DNA from: Eubacterium sp.
GTDB lineage: Bacteria > Bacillota_A > Clostridia > Lachnospirales > Lachnospiraceae
DNA length: 22,013 nt
Assembly: GCA_024687845.1 (NCBI GenBank)
Contig: JAILEL010000282.1
Coordinates: forward strand, 1-22,013
Reading direction: 5' to 3'
Below are positions 1 through 9,156 of the stretch, in pieces. Each line of letters starts with the position of its first letter. Positions within the stretch are counted from its first letter, which is position 1. The position numbers and the translations under genes were made by a program. The notes beneath the pieces are model-generated. The model saw only the letters and a program-made list of their open reading frames with translations. It did not search any database and was not told where the DNA came from.

Positions 1-1
1 T

Positions 2-2440
2 ATGAATAAGCGTTCTATCCGCGTTCTTGAATATAATAAAATACTTGACCAGCTCTCTCAATATGCGGTTACTGAGGGCGCTAAGCGTAAGGTCAGCCAT
101 ATGAAGCCGCTTCGTGATGCTATGGAGATTGAGGCTCTGCAGCAAAATACCAGAGATGCTTTTGTAAGGCTCGAAAAGCATGGAAATGTTTCTTTTTCGG
201 GTGTCAGAAATGTTTCTGAAAGTCTTAAGCTTCTCAGTATCGATTCTTCTCTGAATGCAGCTGAGCTGCTGGATATTGCAAGTCTGCTTGAAACTACTGC
301 TGAGGTTCGTAGCTACGGAAGCCTTTCTGTCAAATCCACTAAAGATGATGTATCTTCCTCTACTGAGGATACTGAAGCGAGCGGCTATGACAGTCTCACC
401 GCTCTTTTTGATGAGCTTGTTCCTCTGGAGCATCTTTCCAGTGAAATCAGGCGCTGTATCATTTCTTCTGACGAGATTGCTGACGATGCTTCTTCTAATC
501 TTCGCTCTATAAGGAGAAAGATAGTTCAGACCGAGGCTGATCTTCACAACACACTTAACAAGCTTGTTAAAAGCGAATCCATCCGCGATATGCTCATGGA
601 CGCTCTTGTTACAACCAGAAATGGGCGTTACTGCATTCCGGTTAAAATCGAATATAAAAATCAGTTCCCTGGTATGGTTCACGACCGCTCATCTTCTGGC
701 TCCACTGTATTTATCGAGCCGATGCAGATCGTCGAACTCAATAACTCCATTCAGGAGCTTCATACTGACGAACATATGGAAATAGAGAAGATTCTCTCTG
801 ACCTGAGCCAGCTGGCTGCTCCGGTTGCTGAGGATATTTCCACAGATTATAAAACTCTTATAGAGCTTGATTTCATTTTTGCTAAGGCCAAATACGCCAA
901 AGCAACCAACGCTACACAGCCACATTTTAATTCTGATGGTATCATTGAGCTAAAGCGTGCAGTTCATCCTCTTCTGGATCCGAAAACTGCCGTTCCGATT
1001 GATATCAAGCTGGGTGATGAATACAGCCTGCTTATAATAACCGGTCCTAATACTGGTGGTAAAACTGTAGCACTTAAAACTCTTGGTCTGCTGACTCTTA
1101 TGGGACAGTCAGGTCTTCATATTCCTGCCCTTGATGGAAGCAGTCTGAGTATTTTTGAAGATGTATTTGCAGATATTGGAGATGAACAGAGTATTGAGCA
1201 GAGTCTCTCTACCTTCTCATCTCACATGAGCAATATTATTTACATAGTTAAGCACGTTAATGACAGAAGTCTCGTGCTTTTTGACGAACCGGGTGGCGGA
1301 ACCGATCCTGCCGAGGGAGCTGCACTTGCCATATCCATTCTGGAATATCTCAAGTCTGTCGGTGCCCGTGTTATGGCCACAACCCACTATACCGAGCTTA
1401 AAACCTACGCTATCGGTACAGAAAATGTTGAAAATGCATCCTGTGAATTTGATGTTAAGACTCTTCAGCCGACTTACAGACTGATGATCGGAATTCCTGG
1501 ATCATCAAATGCATTTGCTATTGCCAAAAGACTGGGAATGCCTGATGAGATTACTGACAGTGCCAGACAGAATATGGATGAGAATAAGGTCAACATGGAA
1601 CGTATCATTTCCGACCTTGAAGAAAATGAACGTGAGATGGCGCGTCTCAGAAATGAGCTTGAAATCGAAACAAACAGTGCGAAACAGCTCAGGGCAAGGC
1701 TGTCTGAAAAGGAAGAAAAGCTGGACAAACGTAAGGCTGAAATCATCGAGGAAGCAAAACTCGAAGCTCGTGACATCATGGAAGAAGCCAAGAATTTTGC
1801 CGATGAATCCATAAGAAGTTACAACAAATGGCTCAAGAATCCTGACAAGGTTGATGCCAGAACTCTCGAAGCCACCAGAACCTCTATCCGAAAGAAAAAG
1901 GATTCCTACTCCTCTTCTGACAAGGCTTCAAAAGCAGGCGAAGGCAAAATCTCCGGACAAAAGGCAAAGGATTTTCATATCGGTGACAAGGTCAAGGTTC
2001 TCAGCATTAACACAGAAGGACATGTTCTTGAGCTCCCTGATTCAAAAGGTCAGGTACTGATAGAAATGGGAATCCTGACTTCAAGATATCCTATTGATGA
2101 TGTTTTGATAATAGATGAGGATAGAATTAAAACTAAGACAGCTGATCAGATTTTCAGATTCGCAAACACAGGTGCTGCCGGCTCAGGAAAGGCTTATACC
2201 TTTAAGCCTGAAATCAATCTTCTTGGAAAAACTGTAGATGAAGCAATCGCCGAGCTGGATAAATTCCTGGATGACGCCCTGCTGACTCATACTGAGCAGG
2301 TTCGTATCGTTCATGGAAAAGGAACAGGTGCCCTGAGACGCGGAGTAACTGAATATCTGAAAAAGAAAAAGTTTGTCAAAGATTTTCGTTTAGGGGAATT
2401 CGGAGAAGGGGACTCCGGTGTAACTATTGTAAAGCTGTAG
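2..2440 (+). CDS. mutS2: Endonuclease MutS2 (Smr-domain MutS homologue)
   Basis: 812 residues, close to the usual MutS2 length of about 780-800. The Walker A motif GPNTGGKT is at residues 348-355 and Walker B LVLFDEP ends with D428-E429. A charged coiled-coil stretch follows (about 535-620), then a C-terminal Smr domain (about 738-812) with HGKGTG at 771-776. The N-terminal mismatch-recognition domain of MutS is absent, as expected for MutS2. The Smr entry motif reads NLLGKTVDEA instead of the LDLRG type, a form I recall as common in Lachnospiraceae. In the family, MutS2 suppresses recombination and in Bacillus acts on collided ribosomes; which applies here cannot be told. The ATG lies at base 2 and the protein begins like other MutS2 proteins, so it is probably complete, but its ribosome site is outside the window. 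It may head a run with the two-component genes 28 nt downstream. Confidence 0.95.
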   Translation: MNKRSIRVLEYNKILDQLSQYAVTEGAKRKVSHMKPLRDAMEIEALQQNTRDAFVRLEKHGNVSFSGVRNVSESLKLLSIDSSLNAAELLDIASLLETTAEVRSYGSLSVKSTKDDVSSSTEDTEASGYDSLTALFDELVPLEHLSSEIRRCIISSDEIADDASSNLRSIRRKIVQTEADLHNTLNKLVKSESIRDMLMDALVTTRNGRYCIPVKIEYKNQFPGMVHDRSSSGSTVFIEPMQIVELNNSIQELHTDEHMEIEKILSDLSQLAAPVAEDISTDYKTLIELDFIFAKAKYAKATNATQPHFNSDGIIELKRAVHPLLDPKTAVPIDIKLGDEYSLLIITGPNTGGKTVALKTLGLLTLMGQSGLHIPALDGSSLSIFEDVFADIGDEQSIEQSLSTFSSHMSNIIYIVKHVNDRSLVLFDEPGGGTDPAEGAALAISILEYLKSVGARVMATTHYTELKTYAIGTENVENASCEFDVKTLQPTYRLMIGIPGSSNAFAIAKRLGMPDEITDSARQNMDENKVNMERIISDLEENEREMARLRNELEIETNSAKQLRARLSEKEEKLDKRKAEIIEEAKLEARDIMEEAKNFADESIRSYNKWLKNPDKVDARTLEATRTSIRKKKDSYSSSDKASKAGEGKISGQKAKDFHIGDKVKVLSINTEGHVLELPDSKGQVLIEMGILTSRYPIDDVLIIDEDRIKTKTADQIFRFANTGAAGSGKAYTFKPEINLLGKTVDEAIAELDKFLDDALLTHTEQVRIVHGKGTGALRRGVTEYLKKKKFVKDFRLGEFGEGDSGVTIVKL

Positions 2441-2468
2441 ATTAAAATATAGGGTGAGGAGACAAAGT

Positions 2469-3188
2469 ATGCTGAAACAAAAAGTTCTAATCGTAGACGA
2501 TGATGAAAACATCGCCGAACTTATTTCTCTATATCTAGAAAAAGAACAGTATGATACCGAAACCGCTGGGGATGGCGAAGCTGCTATTCAGCTTGCCAAG
2601 GTATATAATCCTGATCTTATTCTGCTTGACATCATGCTTCCAGGAATGGATGGTTATGAGGTATGTCAGCAGATCAGAAAAGAAAAAGACATTCCTATCA
2701 TTATGCTGTCAGCCAAGGGTGAGGTTTTTGACAAAGTTCTTGGCCTTAAAATGGGAGCTGATGATTACATAGTTAAGCCATTTGATTCAAATGAGCTTGT
2801 GGCCAGAGTCAGTGCCGTTCTGAGACGTTCTGGAACTGCCAAATCCGAGGAAGCCATTGCTCCGGCATCTGAAGATTTCGTCCATACAGGAGATTATATC
2901 GAATATCCCGGACTTATCGTAAATATCTCAAACTATTCGGTAATCTTCAATGGTGAAAATGTAGAAATGCCACCTAAGGAGATAGAACTTCTCTATTATC
3001 TTGCAGCTCATCCAAACCAGGTTTTCACAAGAGAACAGCTGCTGAATCAGCTTTGGGGATATGATTTTATAGGTGACTCAAGAACCGTTGATGTTCATGT
3101 TAAGCGACTTCGTGAGAAGCTTTCCGGCAAATTCAACTGGAATATTGCTACTGTCTGGCGCATCGGATACAAGTTCGAAGTCAGATAA
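2469..3188 (+). CDS. Response regulator, OmpR/PhoB family
   Basis: 239 residues. The receiver domain (about 4-120) has the acidic pocket D10-D12, the phospho-acceptor D54 in LLDIMLPGMDG, S81 and K103 in VKPFD. After a short linker, a winged-helix DNA-binding domain (about 140-239) carries the usual DSRTVDVHVKRLREKL recognition helix. I chose ATG 2469 because the purine-rich AGGGTGAGGAG (2451-2461) sits just before it; an in-frame GTG at 2454 lies inside that ribosome site and would add five odd residues. It would be phosphorylated by the histidine kinase encoded 65 nt downstream and act as a transcription factor; its regulon cannot be read from the sequence. It resembles the PhoP/WalR-type subgroup, but no specific assignment is justified. 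Confidence 0.93.
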   Translation: MLKQKVLIVDDDENIAELISLYLEKEQYDTETAGDGEAAIQLAKVYNPDLILLDIMLPGMDGYEVCQQIRKEKDIPIIMLSAKGEVFDKVLGLKMGADDYIVKPFDSNELVARVSAVLRRSGTAKSEEAIAPASEDFVHTGDYIEYPGLIVNISNYSVIFNGENVEMPPKEIELLYYLAAHPNQVFTREQLLNQLWGYDFIGDSRTVDVHVKRLREKLSGKFNWNIATVWRIGYKFEVR

Positions 3189-3253
3189 GCAACTCACAAT
3201 ATGAACAAACATTTAGTATTACTCAAGGTATATTAATATAGAGGTTTTTACAA

Positions 3254-4810
3254 ATGCAGCATTCCCTTCTTGACCGAATCTATCTGACCTTTCTCCTCAT
3301 ACTGATTGTGTCATTTGGATTCCTGATATTTTTTATTTCATATTTTACACGTAGATCACTTATAAATGAGAAAACTGCCACTATCAGCAATGAGGCCACT
3401 CTTATCGCAAGTCAGGCAGTTTCTTACTATGCAAATGGAACTATAGATGCCAATCAGCTTGCTTCGAATTTTGATTATTATGCAACTACTCTCCAATCCG
3501 ATATCTGGTATGTAGATGAACAGGGAATGATCATTGCTACATCCGGCTATTTTGATAATGCCAGCGAAGTAAACAAAAAGAAGGCTTCTTCAGGAGAACC
3601 ACAGATTGCCATCATGAAGGCTCTCCCTAACAGCATCTATGACCTGGATGAAGATTATGATGTCCATAGTAAATATCATCTGTTTGGAGATTTTTACGGA
3701 GTTTATAATGCAAATATGATTTCGGTAAATACTCCGATTATTTTTCACACTAGAGATGCCTACAATAAGGATGTTTCCATTCCTTACGGAGCGCTTATTA
3801 TTCACTCAACTTCTGCAGATATTAATGAGACTCTGAGAAATATATACAGCATAAGCTTTATTCCTTGTCTTATTATCATCATTATAGCATTCTCCCTGCT
3901 GCAGATTATTTCCCACAAGGTCATTAGACCTATTAAGAGACTTTCTGATGTTGCAGAGGAGTATTCAAGAGGCGATTTTGACGCCGAGCTCAGCATCACT
4001 TCAGATGATGAGATAGGTCATCTGGCTAACTCCATGCAGTACATGGCTTCTGAGCTGTCGAAGCTGGAGGAATACCGGCATGAGTTCATTTCCAATATTT
4101 CCCATGATTTTAGAAGTCCGCTTACTTCAATCCGTGGTTATGTTACTGCAATTCTGGACGGAACTATTCCGCCTGAAAAACAGGATAGATATCTTGGTAT
4201 CATCCTTGATGAGACCAACAGGCTTACCAAGCTGACGCAGGGGCTTCTGGATCTGAACCGATTGGAAATCTACGGCCCATATCTGAAGCTTTCGGATTTT
4301 GACTTTATAGATGTTGTACGCTCATCACTTAATACATTTGAGATTAAATGCATTGATAAAAATGTAGCCATCTATCTGAATAATCATTCGGAGGCCACCA
4401 TTGTTACTGCTGACAAAACCAAGATAGAGCAGGTACTCTATAACCTCCTGGACAATGCACTCAAGTTCACTCCTTCAGGAAATAATATCTATATTTCTAT
4501 AAACGATAAGGAAGAGAAGCTGGAAATATCTATTAAGGATGAAGGTATCGGAATGAGTTCTGATACCCAGAAGAAGATCTGGACAAGATTCTATAAGGAT
4601 GACACCAGCCGTGGTAAGGATAAGGCCGGAACAGGGCTTGGACTTGCTATCACAAAGGAAATAATTAAGGCACATAACGAAACAATCGTCGTTAACAGTA
4701 AAGAAGGCGTGGGCTCAGAATTCATATTTACACTCACCAAGGCAGCAACCGATCCAACACATTCCGGTGAGACACAGATACTGATCAACCCATCCTCCAC
4801 CTTTGAATAG
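3254..4810 (+). CDS. Sensor histidine kinase with HAMP domain
   Basis: 518 residues. A first membrane helix (about 9-31) and a second (about 197-218) enclose an extracytoplasmic sensor region of roughly 165 residues. HAMP follows (about 218-270), then HisKA with the phospho-acceptor H284 in NISHDFRSPLTSI. The HATPase domain has the N box NLLDNA (397-402), G1 DEGIGM and G2 GTGLGLAI. All residues needed for autophosphorylation and phosphotransfer look present. The start is supported by GAGG at 3241-3244, nine bases before ATG. It follows the response regulator by 65 nt on the same strand, so the two are taken as a cognate pair. The sensor region matches nothing I recognise, so the ligand is unknown. 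Confidence 0.93.
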   Translation: MQHSLLDRIYLTFLLILIVSFGFLIFFISYFTRRSLINEKTATISNEATLIASQAVSYYANGTIDANQLASNFDYYATTLQSDIWYVDEQGMIIATSGYFDNASEVNKKKASSGEPQIAIMKALPNSIYDLDEDYDVHSKYHLFGDFYGVYNANMISVNTPIIFHTRDAYNKDVSIPYGALIIHSTSADINETLRNIYSISFIPCLIIIIIAFSLLQIISHKVIRPIKRLSDVAEEYSRGDFDAELSITSDDEIGHLANSMQYMASELSKLEEYRHEFISNISHDFRSPLTSIRGYVTAILDGTIPPEKQDRYLGIILDETNRLTKLTQGLLDLNRLEIYGPYLKLSDFDFIDVVRSSLNTFEIKCIDKNVAIYLNNHSEATIVTADKTKIEQVLYNLLDNALKFTPSGNNIYISINDKEEKLEISIKDEGIGMSSDTQKKIWTRFYKDDTSRGKDKAGTGLGLAITKEIIKAHNETIVVNSKEGVGSEFIFTLTKAATDPTHSGETQILINPSSTFE

Positions 4811-4822
4811 AAAGGACAAAAA

Positions 4823-5311
4823 ATGAGAGAAAATATTTTAGAGCTTTTAGAAAAAAACAGCCGTCTTACAAGTGCTGAAATTGCAGCTATGTTAGGTCTA
4901 GAAGAACAGACCGTAGCTGATGAAATAAAAGCTATGGAAAAGGAAAAAATAATATGTGGCTACAGTACCCTTATCAACTGGGACAAGCTTGGCTCTGAAA
5001 GGGTTCTTGCTCTGATCGGAGTTAAAATAGCACCTGTAAAGGGAGTTGGATTCGACCGCATATCTACTCGTATCAGTCATTTCGACGAAGTAAAGTCAGT
5101 GTTCCTGATGTCCGGCTCCAACAATGACCTTATTCTTACAATTGAAGGTGACTCACTTAAAGATATCTCGCATTTCGTTTATGAAAAGATTGCCACAATG
5201 GATACAGTTGTTTCCACAGCAACGTATTTTGTACTTAAGAAATATAAGGATCATAATGTTATCATTTCAGATGAGAATGATTCAGATGACCGAATCCAGG
5301 TTATGGCATAA
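4823..5311 (+). CDS. Lrp/AsnC family transcriptional regulator
   Basis: 162 residues, the usual size for the family. The N-terminal part (about 1-60) is an AsnC-type winged helix-turn-helix, with TSAEIAAMLGLEEQTVADEI as the HTH core and a following segment that reads like the wing (IICGYSTLINWDKLG). The remainder is an alpha/beta RAM (ligand-binding) domain. Family members bind amino acids and control amino-acid metabolism. The gene starts 12 nt after the histidine kinase and ends 30 nt before an aminotransferase gene, so it probably regulates the latter or senses its substrate; that is inference from position. AAAGGA just upstream serves as ribosome site. Confidence 0.9.
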   Translation: MRENILELLEKNSRLTSAEIAAMLGLEEQTVADEIKAMEKEKIICGYSTLINWDKLGSERVLALIGVKIAPVKGVGFDRISTRISHFDEVKSVFLMSGSNNDLILTIEGDSLKDISHFVYEKIATMDTVVSTATYFVLKKYKDHNVIISDENDSDDRIQVMA

Positions 5312-5341
5312 AAATATATGTAACCCATGGAGAAATAAAAT

Positions 5342-6508
5342 ATGCGTGAATTAAGCAATATTGCAAATAATATTAAGCCTTCGGGAATCAGGAAGTTCTT
5401 CGATATCGTCAGCGAGATGCCAGATGCAATCTCTCTCGGTGTTGGAGAACCAGATTTTGATACCCCCTGGCATATAGTTGATGAAGGACTATATTCTCTT
5501 GAACGCGGCAAAACCTTCTATACCTCAAATTCAGGTCTGAAGGAGCTGAGATCTGAGATATGTAAATGGTATGGACGCAAATATAATGTTGTATATGATC
5601 CTATGAAACAGTGTCTCATCACTGTTGGCGGTTCTGAGGGTATTGACCTTGCTCTCAGAGCTATGATCAATCCCGGGGATGAAGTAATTATTCCCGAACC
5701 CTGCTATGTTTCGTACGTACCATGTGCTCTTCTTGCAGGTGGAGTACCTCGTACTATTGACCTTAAAAATGAAAATGAATTCAAACTCACTGAGTCCGAG
5801 CTAAGGGCGGCTATCACCCCAAAAACCAAGGTTCTTATTCTTTCGTTCCCTAACAATCCTACGGGAGCGATAATGACGAGAAGTGACCTTGAACCTATTG
5901 CAAAGCTGTGTATAGAAAATGATATCTATGTCATTTCAGACGAGATATATTCTGAACTTACCTACGGTGAGGAGGGGCATTTCTCTATTGCTGCACTTCC
6001 TGGAATGAGTGAACGAACCATTGTTATAAATGGATTCTCGAAAGCCTTCGCAATGACTGGCTGGAGACTTGGATATGCACTTGCACCAGAAAAAATCGCT
6101 ACACTTATGACAAAGATTCACCAGTTCTGCATCATGTGTGCACCAACCACAAGTCAGTATGCCGCTATCGAAGCAATAAAAAATGGCGATAAGGATATCG
6201 CCATTATGCGTAAGTCATATGATGAAAGACGAAGATATCTGTTCCAGAGACTGGGTACAATGGGAATGCCGGCATTTGAACCGCTTGGTGCATTCTACAT
6301 ATTCCCGAGTATCTCCAAGTTCAATATGACATCTGATGATTTTGCAACTAAGCTTCTTAAGGAAGAGAAGCTTGCAGTTGTTCCCGGAACGGCCTTTGGT
6401 AATTCCGGAGAAGGTTTCATAAGAATCTCTTATGCCTATTCCATCGATCAACTAAGAGAAGCGATGGACAGAATTGAACGCTTCGCAGAGAGGAATCTCA
6501 AAGCTTAG
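5342..6508 (+). CDS. PLP-dependent aminotransferase, class I/II
   Basis: 388 residues, typical for fold-type I aminotransferases. The PLP Schiff-base lysine is K234 in GFSKAFAMTGWRLGY. N171 in FPNNPTG, D200 and Y203 in ISDEIYSEL, and R361 in FIRISYA (binds the substrate carboxylate) complete the usual active site. It would transfer an amino group between an amino acid and a 2-oxo acid in the cytosol. The subgroup looks like the aspartate/aromatic (gamma) branch, but exact substrate choice cannot be read. GGAG (5329-5332) precedes ATG. The upstream Lrp-type gene is probably co-transcribed. The stop codon lies only 3 bp from the end of the convergent minus-strand kinase gene, and no terminator fits between them. 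Confidence 0.92.
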   Translation: MRELSNIANNIKPSGIRKFFDIVSEMPDAISLGVGEPDFDTPWHIVDEGLYSLERGKTFYTSNSGLKELRSEICKWYGRKYNVVYDPMKQCLITVGGSEGIDLALRAMINPGDEVIIPEPCYVSYVPCALLAGGVPRTIDLKNENEFKLTESELRAAITPKTKVLILSFPNNPTGAIMTRSDLEPIAKLCIENDIYVISDEIYSELTYGEEGHFSIAALPGMSERTIVINGFSKAFAMTGWRLGYALAPEKIATLMTKIHQFCIMCAPTTSQYAAIEAIKNGDKDIAIMRKSYDERRRYLFQRLGTMGMPAFEPLGAFYIFPSISKFNMTSDDFATKLLKEEKLAVVPGTAFGNSGEGFIRISYAYSIDQLREAMDRIERFAERNLKA

Positions 6509-6511
6509 AGC

Positions 6512-9106
6512 CTATAAGTTTTTCAATAAAATCTTAAGGATATTTACAAGCTCTCTCCTCATCATATTTTTTTCATAATCAGAATAATCAGAAAGGCGCT
6601 TCATATAAGGCGTCTTTTTTCTTGCCACGTCCATTTTATTTCCGTAGCGCCAGCCTTCAGAATAGAGCTTCCAGCATATATACTGAACAACTTCTTCCAT
6701 AGCTTTATCAATCTGTTTGTCTGAAAGCTTATCTAAGCTAAAGTCTGTGTCCGGCTTCTCCGGAACGTATTCATAGAGGCCTTCAATCGGCTTTGAAAAT
6801 ATGATTTCAACCAGTCGCTTAATAAGATCTATATCATACTTCTTATAATCCTCTTTGATAACCATATCTTCAGGGTTTTCATAGCCTCTTTCTCTTAAGA
6901 CTGCAATAGCACTTCTGTACATATTAACGGACAGTCTGTCAAGATCATCGAGTTTTTCATCTGATTCTGAACTGAACTTCCATTCATTATCAGTAAAGCT
7001 GCTAAGACTGTCATTTGAAGAACTTTGGACAAGACATGCGTGCATTTTTGATTCCATGATTTTGGCACCATATTTCCACTTTTCGCCCTTACGATACAGA
7101 GTTGCATCCACACATCTGTCACAGTCGATTTCCTTATCAATACGAAGTGGAGCCTCCCAGCCATCACAGATATAAGCATACATCCATCTTGTGTGCTCAA
7201 GATCAGCAAGTTTATAGACGATATCTTTATTCATGTCGCTGAGCTGACTATTGAGACTAAGCAACAGACCCGGACTGTTCAGAGATAGCCCCAGACTGGC
7301 AAGCTTATACTTTATAGAAAGTGCAAATCGTAGAGACGCATTATAGTTATATTTATTATTTACAAAATCCTTATATTCCTTTTTATAGTCAATGTTAGAA
7401 CCCAGCCAGATAACATGAGTATTAAATGCCATCCGCTCCATATTTGCAAAATCAGGATCATCTGACAGATTTCTAATATCCTCATTTATAAGAACAGCCA
7501 TCTCGTCATCATCTTCTTTACTGGTCAGCGCGTAATTAACCGGACCAGAAACAATGGATTTAAGTCCCTTTGCAGCTCTTCTGTTTGCCGAGTCTCTCCC
7601 AAGTGAAATAAAAGAATATATATACTGAACATCCTTATCGATTGCTTCTTCTATATTTGTTACCAGCTTGTCATTGCTGAGATTATTCTTCATTCCACAA
7701 GAAACAAAGCTTATAGAAGCATATTTCTCATTTATAAAGTTATCATTAATATTGATAAATCTTGCTGCGTCCGGACGTTTCTCCAGGAAGTTTATTTCAG
7801 CCTCCTCAGCACTATCTGCAACTACAGTAAAGCGCTGTCTCTTACCAAATATCTGGCACTGAAGGGCACTGTCAATGAAACGGAAAGCAATATCGTCACT
7901 ACCCACAACCAGAATATCAATAGTAGTGCTATCCTCTTTCATGTAATCAAAGAGTGGTCTGTGCCATAGCAGAAGTCGAAGTGGTGCGTCCGAGTTCATA
8001 TGCCTCAGTCTGTCATTTATATCGGAAATGCTTACATCCACGTTCATTCCCATACGTTTTGCAAGCTCATTTGGCGCAAGGATGCCTATAACCTTGCCAA
8101 GTTCATCTATTATTTCCTTGCAGTTCTCATACCTGACCTTAGGGTTGTAGCTAAGTGAGGTACGAAGAATCTTTATAAGCTTAGAAGTTACATCACTACT
8201 GGAATTAATGTCGGAGCCGCTAATGAGAAGTGAATCCTGAACATAGGTTCTAATCCTGTTATAGTCGCGGATTCCAGAATATTTCTGATGAACATACTCT
8301 TTTCCATTCTTACATACAGTTATTGCATAAAAGAGCATAGCACCAAGTGAATAAATATCTGATGCTTTGTCTGCATAACCTGCGGAAAGCTCAGGCGCAC
8401 TGAAGCCTCTCGTTCCCATGCATATCTCTAGTCGGCCTGTATCGAGCTGAATCGTATTGATGTCGAAAACAGATATATTTCCAGTATTTATCTCATATTC
8501 GAACTCATTTCCTACATCATAATAAACCACCATATTTTCCGGCTTCATATCAAGATAGAGGAGTCTGCTCTCATGAATGCTCTGAATAAACTTAGCAGCA
8601 GTTATAATAACACTAAGAATGTTGAAAAGCTTATGCTCGCAGCAGTCAACCGGATCCTTTATTATATCCTGAAGATAATCCTCGAAAATAATTCCACCAA
8701 CCGGTTCCGGAGTCCAAATGTAGAGAGTCGAACCACTTCCCTGATATATATCAACATGAGGAAGATAGTTATTTATCAGACTGCTCTCTTCATTTCTCTT
8801 CTGCGACATCAGCTTAAATGCAGACTTGTAGTTTTCACAAAGCTCAGCAAATTCTCCATTTGCGTCTTTTATCATAAGGCAGTTTGAAGTCATATCACGC
8901 TCAACATCCTCGCCTACTACACTGGAAAGCGGAAAAAACTCTTTGAGATACCCCTTCTCAGAAGTTTCCTCGCGCTCAGCGTAGTAGCAGACAGCCGAGC
9001 CACCTCTGCCCTTTAATCCATTTATCTTAAAGACATGCTCATTGCCATGCCTGTCTTTGATTCTTAATGTATCATCTATATTAAGTAATTCCTCAGCCTG
9101 ATTCAT
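6512..9106 (-). CDS. Ser/Thr protein kinase-like protein with Rossmann-like and RyR-like segments
   Basis: 864 residues, no signal peptide or membrane helix. Residues about 20-300 form a protein kinase fold: glycine loop GRGGSA (33-38), ATP lysine K55 in YLKEF, catalytic loop LDMKPEN with D186 and N191, Mg-binding D215 in FDIN (replacing DFG), GTRGFSAPE (231-239) and DIYSLG from D250. It should therefore be active; only the HRD histidine is changed. Around 395-450 IDILVVGSDDIAFRFIDSAL resembles a TrkA-N/Rossmann domain. LADLEHTRWM (from 633) and GWRYGNKMD (from 818) through SDYEKN resemble RyR-domain cores, the second one degenerate. RyR-like domains in bacteria are associated with nucleotide-centred conflict systems. 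GGGAGG precedes the ATG. It lies 50 nt downstream of the 785-residue gene and is presumably co-transcribed. Kinase call firm; middle and C-terminal calls tentative. Confidence 0.8.
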   Translation of the reverse strand: MNQAEELLNIDDTLRIKDRHGNEHVFKINGLKGRGGSAVCYYAEREETSEKGYLKEFFPLSSVVGEDVERDMTSNCLMIKDANGEFAELCENYKSAFKLMSQKRNEESSLINNYLPHVDIYQGSGSTLYIWTPEPVGGIIFEDYLQDIIKDPVDCCEHKLFNILSVIITAAKFIQSIHESRLLYLDMKPENMVVYYDVGNEFEYEINTGNISVFDINTIQLDTGRLEICMGTRGFSAPELSAGYADKASDIYSLGAMLFYAITVCKNGKEYVHQKYSGIRDYNRIRTYVQDSLLISGSDINSSSDVTSKLIKILRTSLSYNPKVRYENCKEIIDELGKVIGILAPNELAKRMGMNVDVSISDINDRLRHMNSDAPLRLLLWHRPLFDYMKEDSTTIDILVVGSDDIAFRFIDSALQCQIFGKRQRFTVVADSAEEAEINFLEKRPDAARFININDNFINEKYASISFVSCGMKNNLSNDKLVTNIEEAIDKDVQYIYSFISLGRDSANRRAAKGLKSIVSGPVNYALTSKEDDDEMAVLINEDIRNLSDDPDFANMERMAFNTHVIWLGSNIDYKKEYKDFVNNKYNYNASLRFALSIKYKLASLGLSLNSPGLLLSLNSQLSDMNKDIVYKLADLEHTRWMYAYICDGWEAPLRIDKEIDCDRCVDATLYRKGEKWKYGAKIMESKMHACLVQSSSNDSLSSFTDNEWKFSSESDEKLDDLDRLSVNMYRSAIAVLRERGYENPEDMVIKEDYKKYDIDLIKRLVEIIFSKPIEGLYEYVPEKPDTDFSLDKLSDKQIDKAMEEVVQYICWKLYSEGWRYGNKMDVARKKTPYMKRLSDYSDYEKNMMRRELVNILKILLKNL

Positions 9107-9156
9107 CGCTGATTCCTCCCGTTATATTTCACAGCTGTCTTCTGCTCCCCAAAAAT

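Noticed and set aside
1474..1812. A 112-residue Ser-rich minus-strand frame inside mutS2
   Set aside because: It mirrors the coiled-coil region of MutS2 and has no signals of its own.
6490..6510. Palindrome around CTCAAAGCTTAGAG at the end of the aminotransferase gene as a terminator
   Set aside because: It has no loop, contains a central mismatch pair and sits within coding sequence, so it would not make a stable hairpin.
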